Source: Microbacterium terregens (GTDB lineage: Bacteria > Pseudomonadota > Alphaproteobacteria > Sphingomonadales > Sphingomonadaceae). Taken from it: 64,000 nt of DNA. Of the stretch, positions 45,519 through 54,456 are shown piece after piece. The DNA is taken from assembly GCF_027922045.1 (NCBI RefSeq), contig NZ_BSEX01000006.1, forward strand, positions 788,120 to 852,119. The letters run 5' to 3'. Each line of letters starts with the position of its first letter. The stretch's first letter is position 1. The position numbers were made by a program, and so were the translations under genes. Below the pieces are notes generated by a model. That model saw nothing but the letters and a program-made list of their open reading frames with translations, did no database searches and was not told where the DNA came from.

Positions 45519-46319
45519 ATGACCGATCTCCTGACCATCATCCTCCTCGGCATCGTCGAGGGGGTCACCGAGTTCCTGCCCGTCTCCTCGACCGGCCACC
45601 TGATCCTCGCCGGGGCCCTGCTGGGCTTCAAGGGCGAGGCATCGGGCACGTTCGAGATCGTGATCCAGCTGGGCGCGATCCTGTCGGTGATCGTGCTCTA
45701 CTGGCGGCGCTTCTGGGACGTGTTCGTGGGGCTGGGCCGGCGCGATCCGCGCGCGATCGCCTTCACCCGCAACGTGGCGCTCGCCTTCCTGCCCTCTGCC
45801 GTGATCGGCCTGATCGTCTACAAGATGGTCAAGGCGATGCTGGAGAGCCCGATGACGGTCGCGGTAGCGCTGGTCGTCGGCGGCATCGCCATTCTGGTGA
45901 TCGAACGGCTGGTGAAGACGCCCCGGACCACGGACGTCGAGCAGATCAGCTGGAAGGTGGCGCTCGGCATCGGCCTCATCCAGTGCCTGGCGATGATCCC
46001 GGGCGTCAGCCGCTCGGGCGCCACCATCATGGGCGCGCTGGGCTTGGGCGTCGATCGCAAGACCGCGGCGGAGTTCAGCTTCTTCCTCGCCGTCCCCACC
46101 ATGCTCGCCGCTTCCGCCTATGATCTCTACAAGAATGCGGAGTCGATCGGCAGCGACGGCTGGCTCGCGATCGCGATCGGCTTCGTCGTCTCGTTCGTCG
46201 TCGCGCTGCTGGTGATCCGCTGGTTCCTGGGCATCGTCACCCGCCACGGCTTCACCCCCTTTGCCTGGTATCGAATCGTCGCCGGCGGCATCGCCATCGT
46301 CTGGCTGTCGCAGCTGTAG
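45519..46319 (+). CDS. uppP: Undecaprenyl-diphosphate phosphatase UppP (BacA)
   Basis: 266 residues, an integral membrane protein of about eight helices. Both signatures are present: 'EGVTEFLPVSSTGHL' (residues ~14-28) and 'PGVSRSGATI' (~163-172). It recycles the lipid carrier for peptidoglycan and other envelope glycans and confers bacitracin tolerance. A small hairpin (46334-46353) follows. Confidence 0.96.
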   Translation: MTDLLTIILLGIVEGVTEFLPVSSTGHLILAGALLGFKGEASGTFEIVIQLGAILSVIVLYWRRFWDVFVGLGRRDPRAIAFTRNVALAFLPSAVIGLIVYKMVKAMLESPMTVAVALVVGGIAILVIERLVKTPRTTDVEQISWKVALGIGLIQCLAMIPGVSRSGATIMGALGLGVDRKTAAEFSFFLAVPTMLAASAYDLYKNAESIGSDGWLAIAIGFVVSFVVALLVIRWFLGIVTRHGFTPFAWYRIVAGGIAIVWLSQL

Positions 46320-46333
46320 GTCCGGAACGGCCA

Positions 46334-46353
46334 CATCTTCTTTGCTGAAGATG
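46334..46353 (+). terminator. Weak hairpin after uppP
   Basis: catcttc (46334-46340) pairs with gaagatg (46347-46353) around tttgct. There is no U-run, so termination is only possible, not certain. Confidence 0.35.
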
Positions 46354-46436
46354 CGAGCGTTTCGCAACTCCAGCAGCTTCTGCGAAGAACAAGGTCAGCA
46401 CTCCTGACCTAACGATAGAATATTGCGTGACTTGGC

Positions 46437-46468
46437 CCTCCGGCTGTGCTTTTCGCACACGCCGGAGG
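46437..46468 (+). promoter_or_regulatory. Hairpin that would mask the gltD ribosome-binding site
   Basis: cctccggc (46437-46444) pairs with gccggagg (46461-46468), and gtgc (46446-46449) with gcac (46455-46458) around tttt(c). The right arm contains most of the GGAGGA Shine-Dalgarno 5 bases before the gltD ATG (46474), so the folded form should block initiation. No known riboswitch recognised. Confidence 0.5.
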
Positions 46469-46473
46469 AAGTC

Positions 46474-47955
46474 ATGGCTGCTGACCAGATGCTCAAGTTC
46501 GTTGCGCGCCCCCAGGCCTATCCGGCCAAGCGGGAGCCGGAGTTGCGCGCGGAGGACTTTCGCGAGATCGCGGACCGCTATGCGACGCCTACCGCAGAGG
46601 CGCAGGCCGGCCGCTGCTCGCAATGCGGCGTGCCCTATTGCTCGGTCCACTGCCCGCTTCACAACCACATCCCCGACTGGCTGCGCCTGACGGCGGAAGG
46701 CCGGCTGCGCGAGGCGTACGAGCTCTCCAACGCCACCTCGACCATGCCCGAGATCTGCGGCCGCATCTGCCCGCAGGACCGGCTGTGCGAGGGCAATTGC
46801 GTCATTGAATTCTCCGGCCACGGCGCCGTCACCATCGGCTCGGTGGAGAAGTTCATCACCGACAAGGCCTGGGACGAGGGCTGGGTCGAGCCGGTCGCGG
46901 TCGGCCCGGAGCGCGGCCAGTCGGTCGGCATCATCGGCGCGGGCCCCGCAGGCCTCTCGGCTGCCGACTGGCTGCGCACCGCGGGCTATGAGGTGCATGT
47001 CTATGACCGGCACGATCGCGCCGGCGGCCTGCTGACCTATGGCATCCCCGGCTTCAAGCTCGAGAAGCATGTCGTCACCCGCCGCGTGCAGCGGCTGAAG
47101 GACGCCGGCATCGTCTTCCACGAAGGCTTCGACATCGGCCGCGATGCGACGCTGGAGCAACTGCGCCAGCGCCACGACGCGCTGCTGGTCGCAACCGGCG
47201 TCTACAAGCCGCGCGCCATCAAGGCGCCCGGCGTCGCCACCGACGGGGTGGTCGATGCGCTCGACTATCTCACCGCCTCCAACCGCAAGAGCTTCGGCGA
47301 CGCGGTGCCCGCCTTCGACGGCGGCGCGCTCAATGCCGAGGGCAAGAAGGTCGTCGTGATCGGCGGCGGCGATACTGCCATGGACTGCGTGCGCACGGCG
47401 ATCCGCCAGGGCGCGACCTCGGTGAAGTGCCTCTACCGCCGCGACCGCGCCAACATGCCGGGCTCGCAGCGCGAGGTCGCCAATGCCGAGGAGGAAGGCG
47501 CCGAGTTCGTCTGGCTCTCCGCCCCCGCCGCGTTCGAGGGCGAGGGCAAGGTGACCGCCGTCCGCGCGACGGCCATGCGCCTGGGCGCCCCCGACGCCAC
47601 CGGTCGCCGCGCGCCCGAGGTCGATCCCGGAAGCGAGTTCGTGCTGGAGGCCGATCTCGTCATCAAGGCGCTCGGCTTCGATGCGGAGGACCTGCCCACC
47701 CTGTTCGGCAGCCCGGATCTGGGCGTCACCCGCTGGGGCACGCTGCGCGTCGACGGCAAGTCGATGATGACCAGCCTGGACGGCGTGTTCGCCGCCGGCG
47801 ACATCGTCCGCGGCGCCTCGCTGGTCGTCTGGGCGATCCGCGACGGCCGCGACGTCTCCGAACACATGCACCGCTACCTGCGCGAAAAGGCCAAGGCCGC
47901 AAAGGCGGGCGCCGTCCCCGTGCCGGAGCGCCAGGCGACGATGGTCGCGGCATGA
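46474..47955 (+). CDS. gltD: Glutamate synthase (NADPH) small subunit
   Basis: 493 residues from the ATG at 46474 (GGAGGA upstream). The N-terminal ferredoxin-like region has two 4Fe-4S Cys sets ('CSQCGVPYCSVHCPLHN', 'CGRICPQDRLCEGNC'), then the FAD loop 'GIIGAGPAGLSAA' and NADPH loop 'VIGGGDTAMDC', ending with 'GVFAAGDIVRGASLVVWAI'. It feeds electrons to GltB for L-glutamine + 2-oxoglutarate to 2 glutamate. Its stop overlaps the next start (ATGA), and gltB follows one gene later. Confidence 0.95.
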   Translation: MAADQMLKFVARPQAYPAKREPELRAEDFREIADRYATPTAEAQAGRCSQCGVPYCSVHCPLHNHIPDWLRLTAEGRLREAYELSNATSTMPEICGRICPQDRLCEGNCVIEFSGHGAVTIGSVEKFITDKAWDEGWVEPVAVGPERGQSVGIIGAGPAGLSAADWLRTAGYEVHVYDRHDRAGGLLTYGIPGFKLEKHVVTRRVQRLKDAGIVFHEGFDIGRDATLEQLRQRHDALLVATGVYKPRAIKAPGVATDGVVDALDYLTASNRKSFGDAVPAFDGGALNAEGKKVVVIGGGDTAMDCVRTAIRQGATSVKCLYRRDRANMPGSQREVANAEEEGAEFVWLSAPAAFEGEGKVTAVRATAMRLGAPDATGRRAPEVDPGSEFVLEADLVIKALGFDAEDLPTLFGSPDLGVTRWGTLRVDGKSMMTSLDGVFAAGDIVRGASLVVWAIRDGRDVSEHMHRYLREKAKAAKAGAVPVPERQATMVAA

Positions 47956-48695
47956 TGCTCTCCCTGCTGCTCACGGCGGCAGTGGCGATCGGCCAGGCAC
48001 CGCCTGCGCCTGTCGTGCTTCCAACTGCGGAGATCTCCAGCCCCGCTCCTCGGGAGGCCGCACTGACGCTGGCGAGACTGCTCAACAGCGAGGCATCCAT
48101 CATCGGCGACGGTGATGATGACACCAAGGTGGTCTCGTTGATCCGGCAGCTGGCGGAGGGAGAGCCGGAGCTTGTCAGCCTGGAGCGAAAGCATCCTGGT
48201 TTGATGAAGGCTATGGCAAGCGCCATCTTGCCGATCATCAATCGCTCGGAACGGGAGCGGCTGCCCGAACTGCAGCGCCGCCAGGCGATCTTGTACGGCA
48301 GCACCTTCAATGACGCCGATCTGATGACCCTCATCGACTTTTACAGCTCCCCGACCGGGCAGAAGCTGATCGCCATCATGAACGACGCGGTACGCCCGAA
48401 CGCCATGCTCGCCGAAATGACTGCTTCACCAGATCTGAAAATCAGCCCGGCATCGGTGTTGAAGGACATCGCTGCTGTGAAACCCGAACTCGCGAAACAA
48501 ATGACGGCAGAGGATCAGGAGATCCTGACGGTGTTTGGCAAAAGTGGGTTGATCCCTCGCATTGAGGCCGTGGCGCCAAAAACCCAGGCGATTGCCCTCG
48601 CCTGGTATGACGAGAACGCCCCTTGGGAAGAGGCAGAGACGGAGAAGGCTTTGGCTTCCGTCCTGAACGAGTTTGGGATCGGAGACGACGAATGA
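47952..48695 (+). CDS. DUF2059 domain protein, secreted
   Basis: 247 residues starting MM. A short N-terminal hydrophobic signal ('MLSLLLTAAVAIGQAPP') suggests periplasmic location. The DUF2059 core has 'YGSTFNDADLMTLIDFYSSPTGQKLIAIMNDAV'. Function unknown. It sits between gltD and gltB with 4-base overlaps on both sides, so it is translated as part of the glutamate synthase operon although nothing links it to that enzyme. Confidence 0.8.
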   Translation: MMLSLLLTAAVAIGQAPPAPVVLPTAEISSPAPREAALTLARLLNSEASIIGDGDDDTKVVSLIRQLAEGEPELVSLERKHPGLMKAMASAILPIINRSERERLPELQRRQAILYGSTFNDADLMTLIDFYSSPTGQKLIAIMNDAVRPNAMLAEMTASPDLKISPASVLKDIAAVKPELAKQMTAEDQEILTVFGKSGLIPRIEAVAPKTQAIALAWYDENAPWEEAETEKALASVLNEFGIGDDE

Positions 48696-51600
48696 CCACC
48701 CCCACCCTCCAGTCGGAGCGCGAGCGCCTCGCCCGCGAAGGCATGTACCGCCCCGAGTTCGAGAGCGACGCGTGCGGCGTCGGTCTGGTCGCCGCCACCG
48801 ACGGCACCAGCTCGCGCCGCGTCGTCCAGTCGGCCATCGACGCTCTGCGTGCGGTCTGGCACCGCGGCGCGGTCGATGCCGACGGCAAGACCGGCGACGG
48901 CGCGGGCTTGCACGTCGATCTCCCCACGCGCTTCTTCGAGGATGCGGTGTCGCTCGCCGGCCACCGCATGCGTCCGAACCGGCTGGCGGTCGGCATGATC
49001 TTCCTGCCGCGCACCGATCTCGGCGCGCAGGAGACCTGCCGCACCATCGTCGAGAGCGAGATCATCGACGCCGGCTACACCATCTATGGCTGGCGCCAGG
49101 TGCCGGTCGACGTGTCCGTCATCGGCCTGAAGGCGCAGGCCACCCGCCCGGAGATCGAGCAGATCATGATCGCCGGGCCGCTGCCCGACGACGTGGATGC
49201 CGCCGAGTTCGAAAAGAACCTTTATCTGGTCCGCCGCCGGATCGAGAAGCGCGTGATCGCAGCGCAGATCAGCGGCTTCTACATCTGCTCGCTGTCGTGC
49301 CGGTCGATCATCTACAAGGGGCTGTTCCTCGCGGAGTCCCTCTCGGACTTCTACCCGGACCTGAAGGACGACCGGTTCGAGAGCCGCGTTGCGATCTTCC
49401 ACCAGCGCTATTCCACCAACACCTTCCCGCAATGGTGGCTGGCCCAACCGTTCCGCTGCCTCGCCCACAATGGCGAGGTCAACACGATCCGCGGCAACAA
49501 GAACTGGATGCTCAGCCACGAGATCAAGATGGCGAGCCTGGCGTTCGGCGAACGCTCGGAGGACATCAAGCCGGTGATCCCGGCCGGCGCCTCCGACACC
49601 GCTGCGCTCGACGCCGTGTTCGAGGCGATCTGCCGCTCCGGTCGCGATGCCCCCACCGCCAAGCTGATGCTGGTGCCCGAGGCGTGGCAGGAGAATGAGG
49701 ACCTGCCCGCCCCTCACCTCGCCATGTACGAATATCTCGCCTCGGTGATGGAGCCGTGGGACGGGCCGGCCGCGCTTGCGATGACGGACGGCCGCTGGGC
49801 GGTCGCGGGCATGGACCGCAACGCGCTGCGCCCCTTGCGCTACACCCAGACCAACGATGGCCTGCTGATCGTCGGCTCCGAAGCCGGCATGGTCGTTGTG
49901 CCGGAGGCGACGGTGCTCGCCAAGGGGCGGCTGGGGCCGGGCCAGATGATCGCCGTCGACCTGCACGAGGGCCGCGTCTTCGACGATCGCACGATCAAGG
50001 ACCAGCTCGCGGCCGAGGCCGACTACGCGTCCATGATCCAGAACTTCCTGACCATCGACGATCTCGCCCCCGTCGCCGGCGAGCAGCTGCCGCGCTACGA
50101 CCGCGCCGAGCTCGCGCGGCGCCAGGTCGCCGCCGGCCAGACGCTGGAGGACATGGAGCTGATCCTGTCGCCGATGGTCGAGGGGGGCAAGGAAGCGATC
50201 GGCTCGATGGGCGACGACACGCCGCTTGCCGTCATCTCGGACAAGCCGCGGCTGGTCAGCCAGTTCTTCCGCCAGAACTTCAGCCAGGTGACCAACCCGC
50301 CGATCGACCCGTTGCGCGAGCGCCACGTCATGTCGCTGCGCACCCGCTTCGGCAATTTCTCCAACATCCTCGACACCCGGGGCCGCCCGAACGCGGTGCT
50401 GGTGCTCGAAAGCCCGGTCCTCACCAGCGAGGACTGGCTGCGGCTCAAGCGCTATTTCGGCGCCCAGTCGGCCGAGATCGACTGCACCTTCGAGGTCGGC
50501 GACGACCATGAAGTGCTGCGCGCCGCCATCCAGCGCATCCGCCAGGAGGCCGAGCAGGCCGTGCGCGAAGGCCGCAGCGAGCTGTTCCTCACCGACGAGA
50601 ACGTCGGCCCCGATCGCGTCGCCATCCCCGGCGTGCTCGCGGCCGCCGCGGTCCACACCCACCTCGTCCGCCGCGGCCTGCGCGCCTATGCATCGGTCAA
50701 CGTCCGCACCGCCGAGTGCCTTGACACGCACTATTATGCGGTGCTGGTCGGCGTCGGCGCGACGACGGTGAACGCCTATCTGGCGGAAGCCGCGATCGCC
50801 GATCGCCACGCCCGCGGCCTGTTCGGCGACATGACGCTCGACCAGTGCCTCGGCCAGCACCGCCATGCGGTGAACGAGGGCCTGCTCAAGATCCTGTCGA
50901 AGATGGGGATCGCCGTGATCTCCAGCTACCGCGGCGGCTACAACTTCGAGGCGGTCGGCCTGTCGCGCGCACTCGTCAACGACCTCTTCCCCGGCATGCC
51001 GGCGAAGATCTCGGGCGAGGGCTATCACTCGCTCCACTACAGCGCGATGCTCAAGCACCAGGCGGCGTTCGACCGCGGCGTGGCGACGCTCCCGATCGGC
51101 GGCTTCTATCGCCAGCGCGATGGTGGCGAGACCCACGCCTATTCGGCGCAGCTGATGCACCTGCTGCAGTCGGCCGTCGCCCGCGACAGCTTCTCGACCT
51201 ACATGCAGTTCTCGCGCGGGGTGCGCGACTTGCCGCCGGTCTATCTGCGCGACCTGCTCGAGTTCAACTATCCCGACGAGGGGATCGCCATCGAGAAGGT
51301 CGAGGCGATTACCGAGATCCGCAAGCGCTTCGTCACCCCCGGCATGTCGCTGGGCGCACTGTCGCCGGAAGCGCACGAGACGCTGGCGATCGCGATGAAC
51401 CGCATCGGCGCCAAGGCGGTGTCGGGCGAGGGCGGCGAGGACAAGGCGCGCTACCAGCCGTACGAGAATGGCGACAACGCCAACTCGACGATCAAGCAGA
51501 TCGCGTCGGGCCGCTTCGGCGTCACGGCGGAATATCTCAACGCCTGCGACGAGATCGAGATCAAGGTGGCCCAGGGCGCCAAGCCCGGCGAGGGCGGGCA

Positions 51601-53236
51601 GCTGCCCGGCTTCAAGGTGACCGAGTTCATCGCCAAGCTGCGCCATGCGACGCCCGGCGTGACGCTGATCTCGCCGCCGCCGCACCACGACATCTATTCG
51701 ATCGAGGATCTCGCGCAGCTCATCTACGACTGCAAGCAAATCAACCCGCGCGCCCGGGTCTGCGTGAAGCTCGTGTCCTCGGCCGGCATCGGCACGGTCG
51801 CGGCCGGCGTCGCCAAGGCACACGCCGACGTGATCCTGGTCTCCGGCCATGTCGGCGGCACCGGCGCCTCCCCGCAGACGTCGATCAAATACGCCGGCAC
51901 GCCCTGGGAAATGGGCCTGTCGGAGGTCAACCAGACGCTCACCCTCAACGGCTTGCGCGGGCGCGTCACGCTGCGCACCGACGGCGGGCTCAAGACGGGG
52001 CGCGACATCGTCATCGCCGCGATCCTGGGCGCCGAGGAGTTCGGCATCGGCACGCTCAGCTTGGTGGCGATGGGCTGCATCATGGTGCGCCAGTGCCATT
52101 CGAACACCTGCCCGGTGGGCGTGTGCGTCCAGGACGAGAAGCTGCGCGCCAAGTTCACCGGCTCGCCCGAGAAGGTCATCAACCTGATGACCTTCATCGC
52201 GGAGGAAGTGCGTGAGATCCTGGCCCGTCTCGGCGTCTCCAGCCTCGACGAGGTGATCGGCCGCACCGAACTACTCCGCCAGGTCAGCCGCGGTGCCGAG
52301 CATCTCGACGACCTCGACCTGAACCCGGTGCTTGCCAAGGTCGACGCGACCGACGCGGAGCGCCGCTTCTCGCTCAACACCTTCCGCAACGAGGTGCCCG
52401 ACAGCCTCGACGCGCAGATGATCAAGGACGCGGCCGCCGTCTTCTCGCGCGGCGAGAAGATGCAGCTGACCTATTCGGTGCGCAACACGCACCGCGCGGT
52501 CGGCACGCGTCTGTCGAGCGAAATCACCCGCACCTTCGGCATGTCCAAGCTCGCCGACGGCCACGTCACCATCCGCCTGCGCGGCACCGCCGGCCAGTCG
52601 CTCGGCGCCTTTCTGTGCAAGGGCATCACGCTCGAAGTGTTCGGCGACGCCAACGACTATGTCGGCAAGGGGCTATCAGGCGGCGTCATCGTCGTGCGCC
52701 CGATGGTGAGTTCCAAGCTCGTCAGCCAGCACAACACGATCGTCGGCAACACCGTGCTCTATGGTGCGACCTCGGGCCGGCTGTTCGCCGCGGGTCAGGC
52801 CGGCGAGCGCTTCGCGGTGCGCAACTCAGGCGCGACGGTGGTGGTCGAGGGCTGCGGTGCCAACGGCTGCGAATACATGACCGGCGGCATCGCGGTGGTG
52901 CTGGGCGACACCGGCACCAACTTCGGCGCGGGCATGACCGGCGGCATGGCCTTCGTCTACGACGCCGAGGACCGCTTCCCCCGCCACGCCAATCCGGAGA
53001 GCATCGTCTGGCAGCGCCTCCAGTCGGCGCATTGGGAAGGCATGCTGCGCGACCTGGTCGAGCAGCACCACCGCGCCACCGACAGCCGCTGGTCCGGCGA
53101 GATCCTGGAGGATTGGGACCGCAGCCGCACCCGCTTCTGGCAGGTGGTGCCCAAGGAAATGCTCACCCGCCTGGCGCAGCCGCTGTCGGATACGCCGGCC
53201 GAGGCATCGCAAGAAGCGATGGTCGCAGCGGAATAA
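48692..53236 (+). CDS. gltB: Glutamate synthase (NADPH) large subunit
   Basis: 1514 residues, the normal GOGAT-alpha size. The class II glutaminase nucleophile is Cys28 in 'DACGVG' after a short propeptide, followed by the central domain, the FMN-binding synthase domain ('GMSLGALSPEAHETLAIAMNRIG', 'KPGEGGQLPG', 'GGTGASPQTSIKYAGTPWE'), the 3Fe-4S Cys set ('CIMVRQCHSNTCPVGVC', ~1129-1145) and the C-terminal GXGXG beta-helix ('GATSGRLFAAGQAGERFAVRNSGA'). The ATG overlaps the DUF2059 stop. A strong terminator follows. Confidence 0.96.
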   Translation: MTTPTLQSERERLAREGMYRPEFESDACGVGLVAATDGTSSRRVVQSAIDALRAVWHRGAVDADGKTGDGAGLHVDLPTRFFEDAVSLAGHRMRPNRLAVGMIFLPRTDLGAQETCRTIVESEIIDAGYTIYGWRQVPVDVSVIGLKAQATRPEIEQIMIAGPLPDDVDAAEFEKNLYLVRRRIEKRVIAAQISGFYICSLSCRSIIYKGLFLAESLSDFYPDLKDDRFESRVAIFHQRYSTNTFPQWWLAQPFRCLAHNGEVNTIRGNKNWMLSHEIKMASLAFGERSEDIKPVIPAGASDTAALDAVFEAICRSGRDAPTAKLMLVPEAWQENEDLPAPHLAMYEYLASVMEPWDGPAALAMTDGRWAVAGMDRNALRPLRYTQTNDGLLIVGSEAGMVVVPEATVLAKGRLGPGQMIAVDLHEGRVFDDRTIKDQLAAEADYASMIQNFLTIDDLAPVAGEQLPRYDRAELARRQVAAGQTLEDMELILSPMVEGGKEAIGSMGDDTPLAVISDKPRLVSQFFRQNFSQVTNPPIDPLRERHVMSLRTRFGNFSNILDTRGRPNAVLVLESPVLTSEDWLRLKRYFGAQSAEIDCTFEVGDDHEVLRAAIQRIRQEAEQAVREGRSELFLTDENVGPDRVAIPGVLAAAAVHTHLVRRGLRAYASVNVRTAECLDTHYYAVLVGVGATTVNAYLAEAAIADRHARGLFGDMTLDQCLGQHRHAVNEGLLKILSKMGIAVISSYRGGYNFEAVGLSRALVNDLFPGMPAKISGEGYHSLHYSAMLKHQAAFDRGVATLPIGGFYRQRDGGETHAYSAQLMHLLQSAVARDSFSTYMQFSRGVRDLPPVYLRDLLEFNYPDEGIAIEKVEAITEIRKRFVTPGMSLGALSPEAHETLAIAMNRIGAKAVSGEGGEDKARYQPYENGDNANSTIKQIASGRFGVTAEYLNACDEIEIKVAQGAKPGEGGQLPGFKVTEFIAKLRHATPGVTLISPPPHHDIYSIEDLAQLIYDCKQINPRARVCVKLVSSAGIGTVAAGVAKAHADVILVSGHVGGTGASPQTSIKYAGTPWEMGLSEVNQTLTLNGLRGRVTLRTDGGLKTGRDIVIAAILGAEEFGIGTLSLVAMGCIMVRQCHSNTCPVGVCVQDEKLRAKFTGSPEKVINLMTFIAEEVREILARLGVSSLDEVIGRTELLRQVSRGAEHLDDLDLNPVLAKVDATDAERRFSLNTFRNEVPDSLDAQMIKDAAAVFSRGEKMQLTYSVRNTHRAVGTRLSSEITRTFGMSKLADGHVTIRLRGTAGQSLGAFLCKGITLEVFGDANDYVGKGLSGGVIVVRPMVSSKLVSQHNTIVGNTVLYGATSGRLFAAGQAGERFAVRNSGATVVVEGCGANGCEYMTGGIAVVLGDTGTNFGAGMTGGMAFVYDAEDRFPRHANPESIVWQRLQSAHWEGMLRDLVEQHHRATDSRWSGEILEDWDRSRTRFWQVVPKEMLTRLAQPLSDTPAEASQEAMVAAE

Positions 53237-53239
53237 CCA

Positions 53240-53279
53240 AACCCCCGGTCCGGCTTCCCGCCGGACCGGGGGTTCTTTT
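53240..53279 (+). terminator. Rho-independent terminator of the glt operon
   Basis: A 15-bp perfect stem (53240-53254 with 53260-53274, aacccccggtccggc) around ttccc, then cttttg. Confidence 0.9.
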
Positions 53280-53308
53280 GCGGCAAGGGTGACGCCCCGC
53301 CTCGCTAA

Positions 53309-53707
53309 TCAGCTGTTCTTGGGGATTCGGGCGACCACCTTGATCTCGAAGTCGAAGCCCGCGAGCCAGGTGACGCCGATCGCCGTCCAGGTCGGATAGG
53401 GCGCGGCCCCGAAAATCTCGCTCTTCACGGCCATGATCGTCTCGAACTGCTGCTCTGGATCGGTGTGGAAGGTCATGACGTCGATCACGTCGTCGAACCC
53501 GCACCCACCCGCGCGCAGTGTCGCTTCCAGATTGGCGAACGCCCGCCGCACCTGCGCCTCGAAATCCGACTCGGGCGAGCCGTCGTCGCGGCTGCCAACC
53601 TGACCCGACACGAACAGGAGGTCGTCGGAGCGAATCGCCGCCGAATAGCCGTGCGCCTCGTACAGCGCGTGCCGGTTGGGAGGAAAGACTGCGTCACGTT
53701 TGGCCAT
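53309..53707 (-). CDS. RidA (YjgF) family protein lacking the catalytic Arg
   Basis: 132 residues from the ATG at 53707 (AAGGAG upstream). RidA fold with 'LLFVSGQVGSRDDGS', 'QVRRAFANLEATLRAGGCGFDDVIDVMTFH' and 'FDFEIKVVARIP'. Where RidA enamine deaminases have the Arg of 'P-x-R-[ST]', this protein has 'PYPTWTAIGV' with Trp, so it probably lacks 2-aminoacrylate deaminase activity and belongs to another Rid subfamily. Divergent from the TetR gene with two shared operator-like palindromes, so probably its target. Confidence 0.85.
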   Translation of the reverse strand: MAKRDAVFPPNRHALYEAHGYSAAIRSDDLLFVSGQVGSRDDGSPESDFEAQVRRAFANLEATLRAGGCGFDDVIDVMTFHTDPEQQFETIMAVKSEIFGAAPYPTWTAIGVTWLAGFDFEIKVVARIPKNS

Positions 53708-53784
53708 GTCATCATCTCCTTCGTCGTGCCGGCACGCCCGTGTGATCCGCGTACTGGACATTGGGAGCTTGCAGGATCATCTGC

Positions 53785-53841
53785 ATACGCAGCGTATTTG
53801 AACACGCGCCCCGCGCATGTCAACTCAGATACGGCACGTAT
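53785..53841. promoter_or_regulatory. Twin TetR-type operators between ridA-like and tetR genes
   Basis: ATACGCAGCGTAT (53785-53797) and ATACGGCACGTAT (53829-53841) share the form ATACG-N3-CGTAT and are 44 bases apart (about four helical turns). Located in the divergent region, they suggest control of both genes by the adjacent TetR repressor. Confidence 0.6.
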
Positions 53842-53858
53842 GTGAAAGGAATATTGTC

Positions 53859-54455
53859 TTGGCCGCAAAGCGCCGTGCCGAAACCATGGAGGAAAATCGC
53901 GCCAAGCTGATCGGCGCGGCGCGACGGGCGTTTGCGGCATCCGGGTTCGCCGGGGCGTCGATGGACGAGCTCACCGCAGAGGTCGGCCTGACCCGCGGTG
54001 CCCTCTATCATGGCTTTGGCGACAAGAAGGGGTTGCTGGCCGCCGTGGTCGCGCAGGTCGATGGCGAGATGGCTGCGCGCGCGCAGCGCGCCGGAGCTGC
54101 CGCGGCCAACGAGTGGGAAGGGCTGCTCGCCGAAGGCGCCGCCTATATCGAAATGGCGCTCGATCCGGAGGTGCGGCGGATCGTCCTCCTCGATGGCCCC
54201 GCCTTCCTGGGCGACCCCGCGACATGGCCGAGCCAGAATGCGTGCCTCAGCATCACCATGGAGGCGGTCGCGCGGCTACTAGCCGAGGGCGTCATGCAGC
54301 CGGTCGATGTCGAGGCCGCGTCCCGCCTGTTGAGCGGCGCGGCCTTCAACGCCGCGCTATGGGTTGCCGCCAGCGAGGATCCCCAGGTCACCCTGCCCAA
54401 GGCGATCGCCGCCTTCCGGCTCATGGCCGAGGGACTGCTGGCAAAGCGAGGCTGA
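53859..54455 (+). CDS. TetR/AcrR-family transcriptional regulator
   Basis: 198 residues from the TTG at 53859, which has AAAGGA 8 bases upstream. An in-frame ATG at 53817 would place the second operator inside the coding region, so I prefer the TTG. The HTH domain reads 'KLIGAARRAFAASGFAGASMDELTAEVGLTRGALYHGFGDKKGLLAAVV'. The C-terminal ligand domain is of TetR_C type. It is probably autoregulatory and also controls the divergent RidA-like gene through the twin palindromes. It ends 1 base before the convergent tlpA-like stop. Confidence 0.88.
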   Translation: MAAKRRAETMEENRAKLIGAARRAFAASGFAGASMDELTAEVGLTRGALYHGFGDKKGLLAAVVAQVDGEMAARAQRAGAAAANEWEGLLAEGAAYIEMALDPEVRRIVLLDGPAFLGDPATWPSQNACLSITMEAVARLLAEGVMQPVDVEAASRLLSGAAFNAALWVAASEDPQVTLPKAIAAFRLMAEGLLAKRG

Positions 54456-54456
54456 T

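Noticed and set aside
48515..52099. Very long open frame on the strand opposite gltB
   Set aside because: It is the antisense shadow of a clear GltB. The protein is Arg/His/Asp-rich without domains, a usual by-product of GC-rich third positions.
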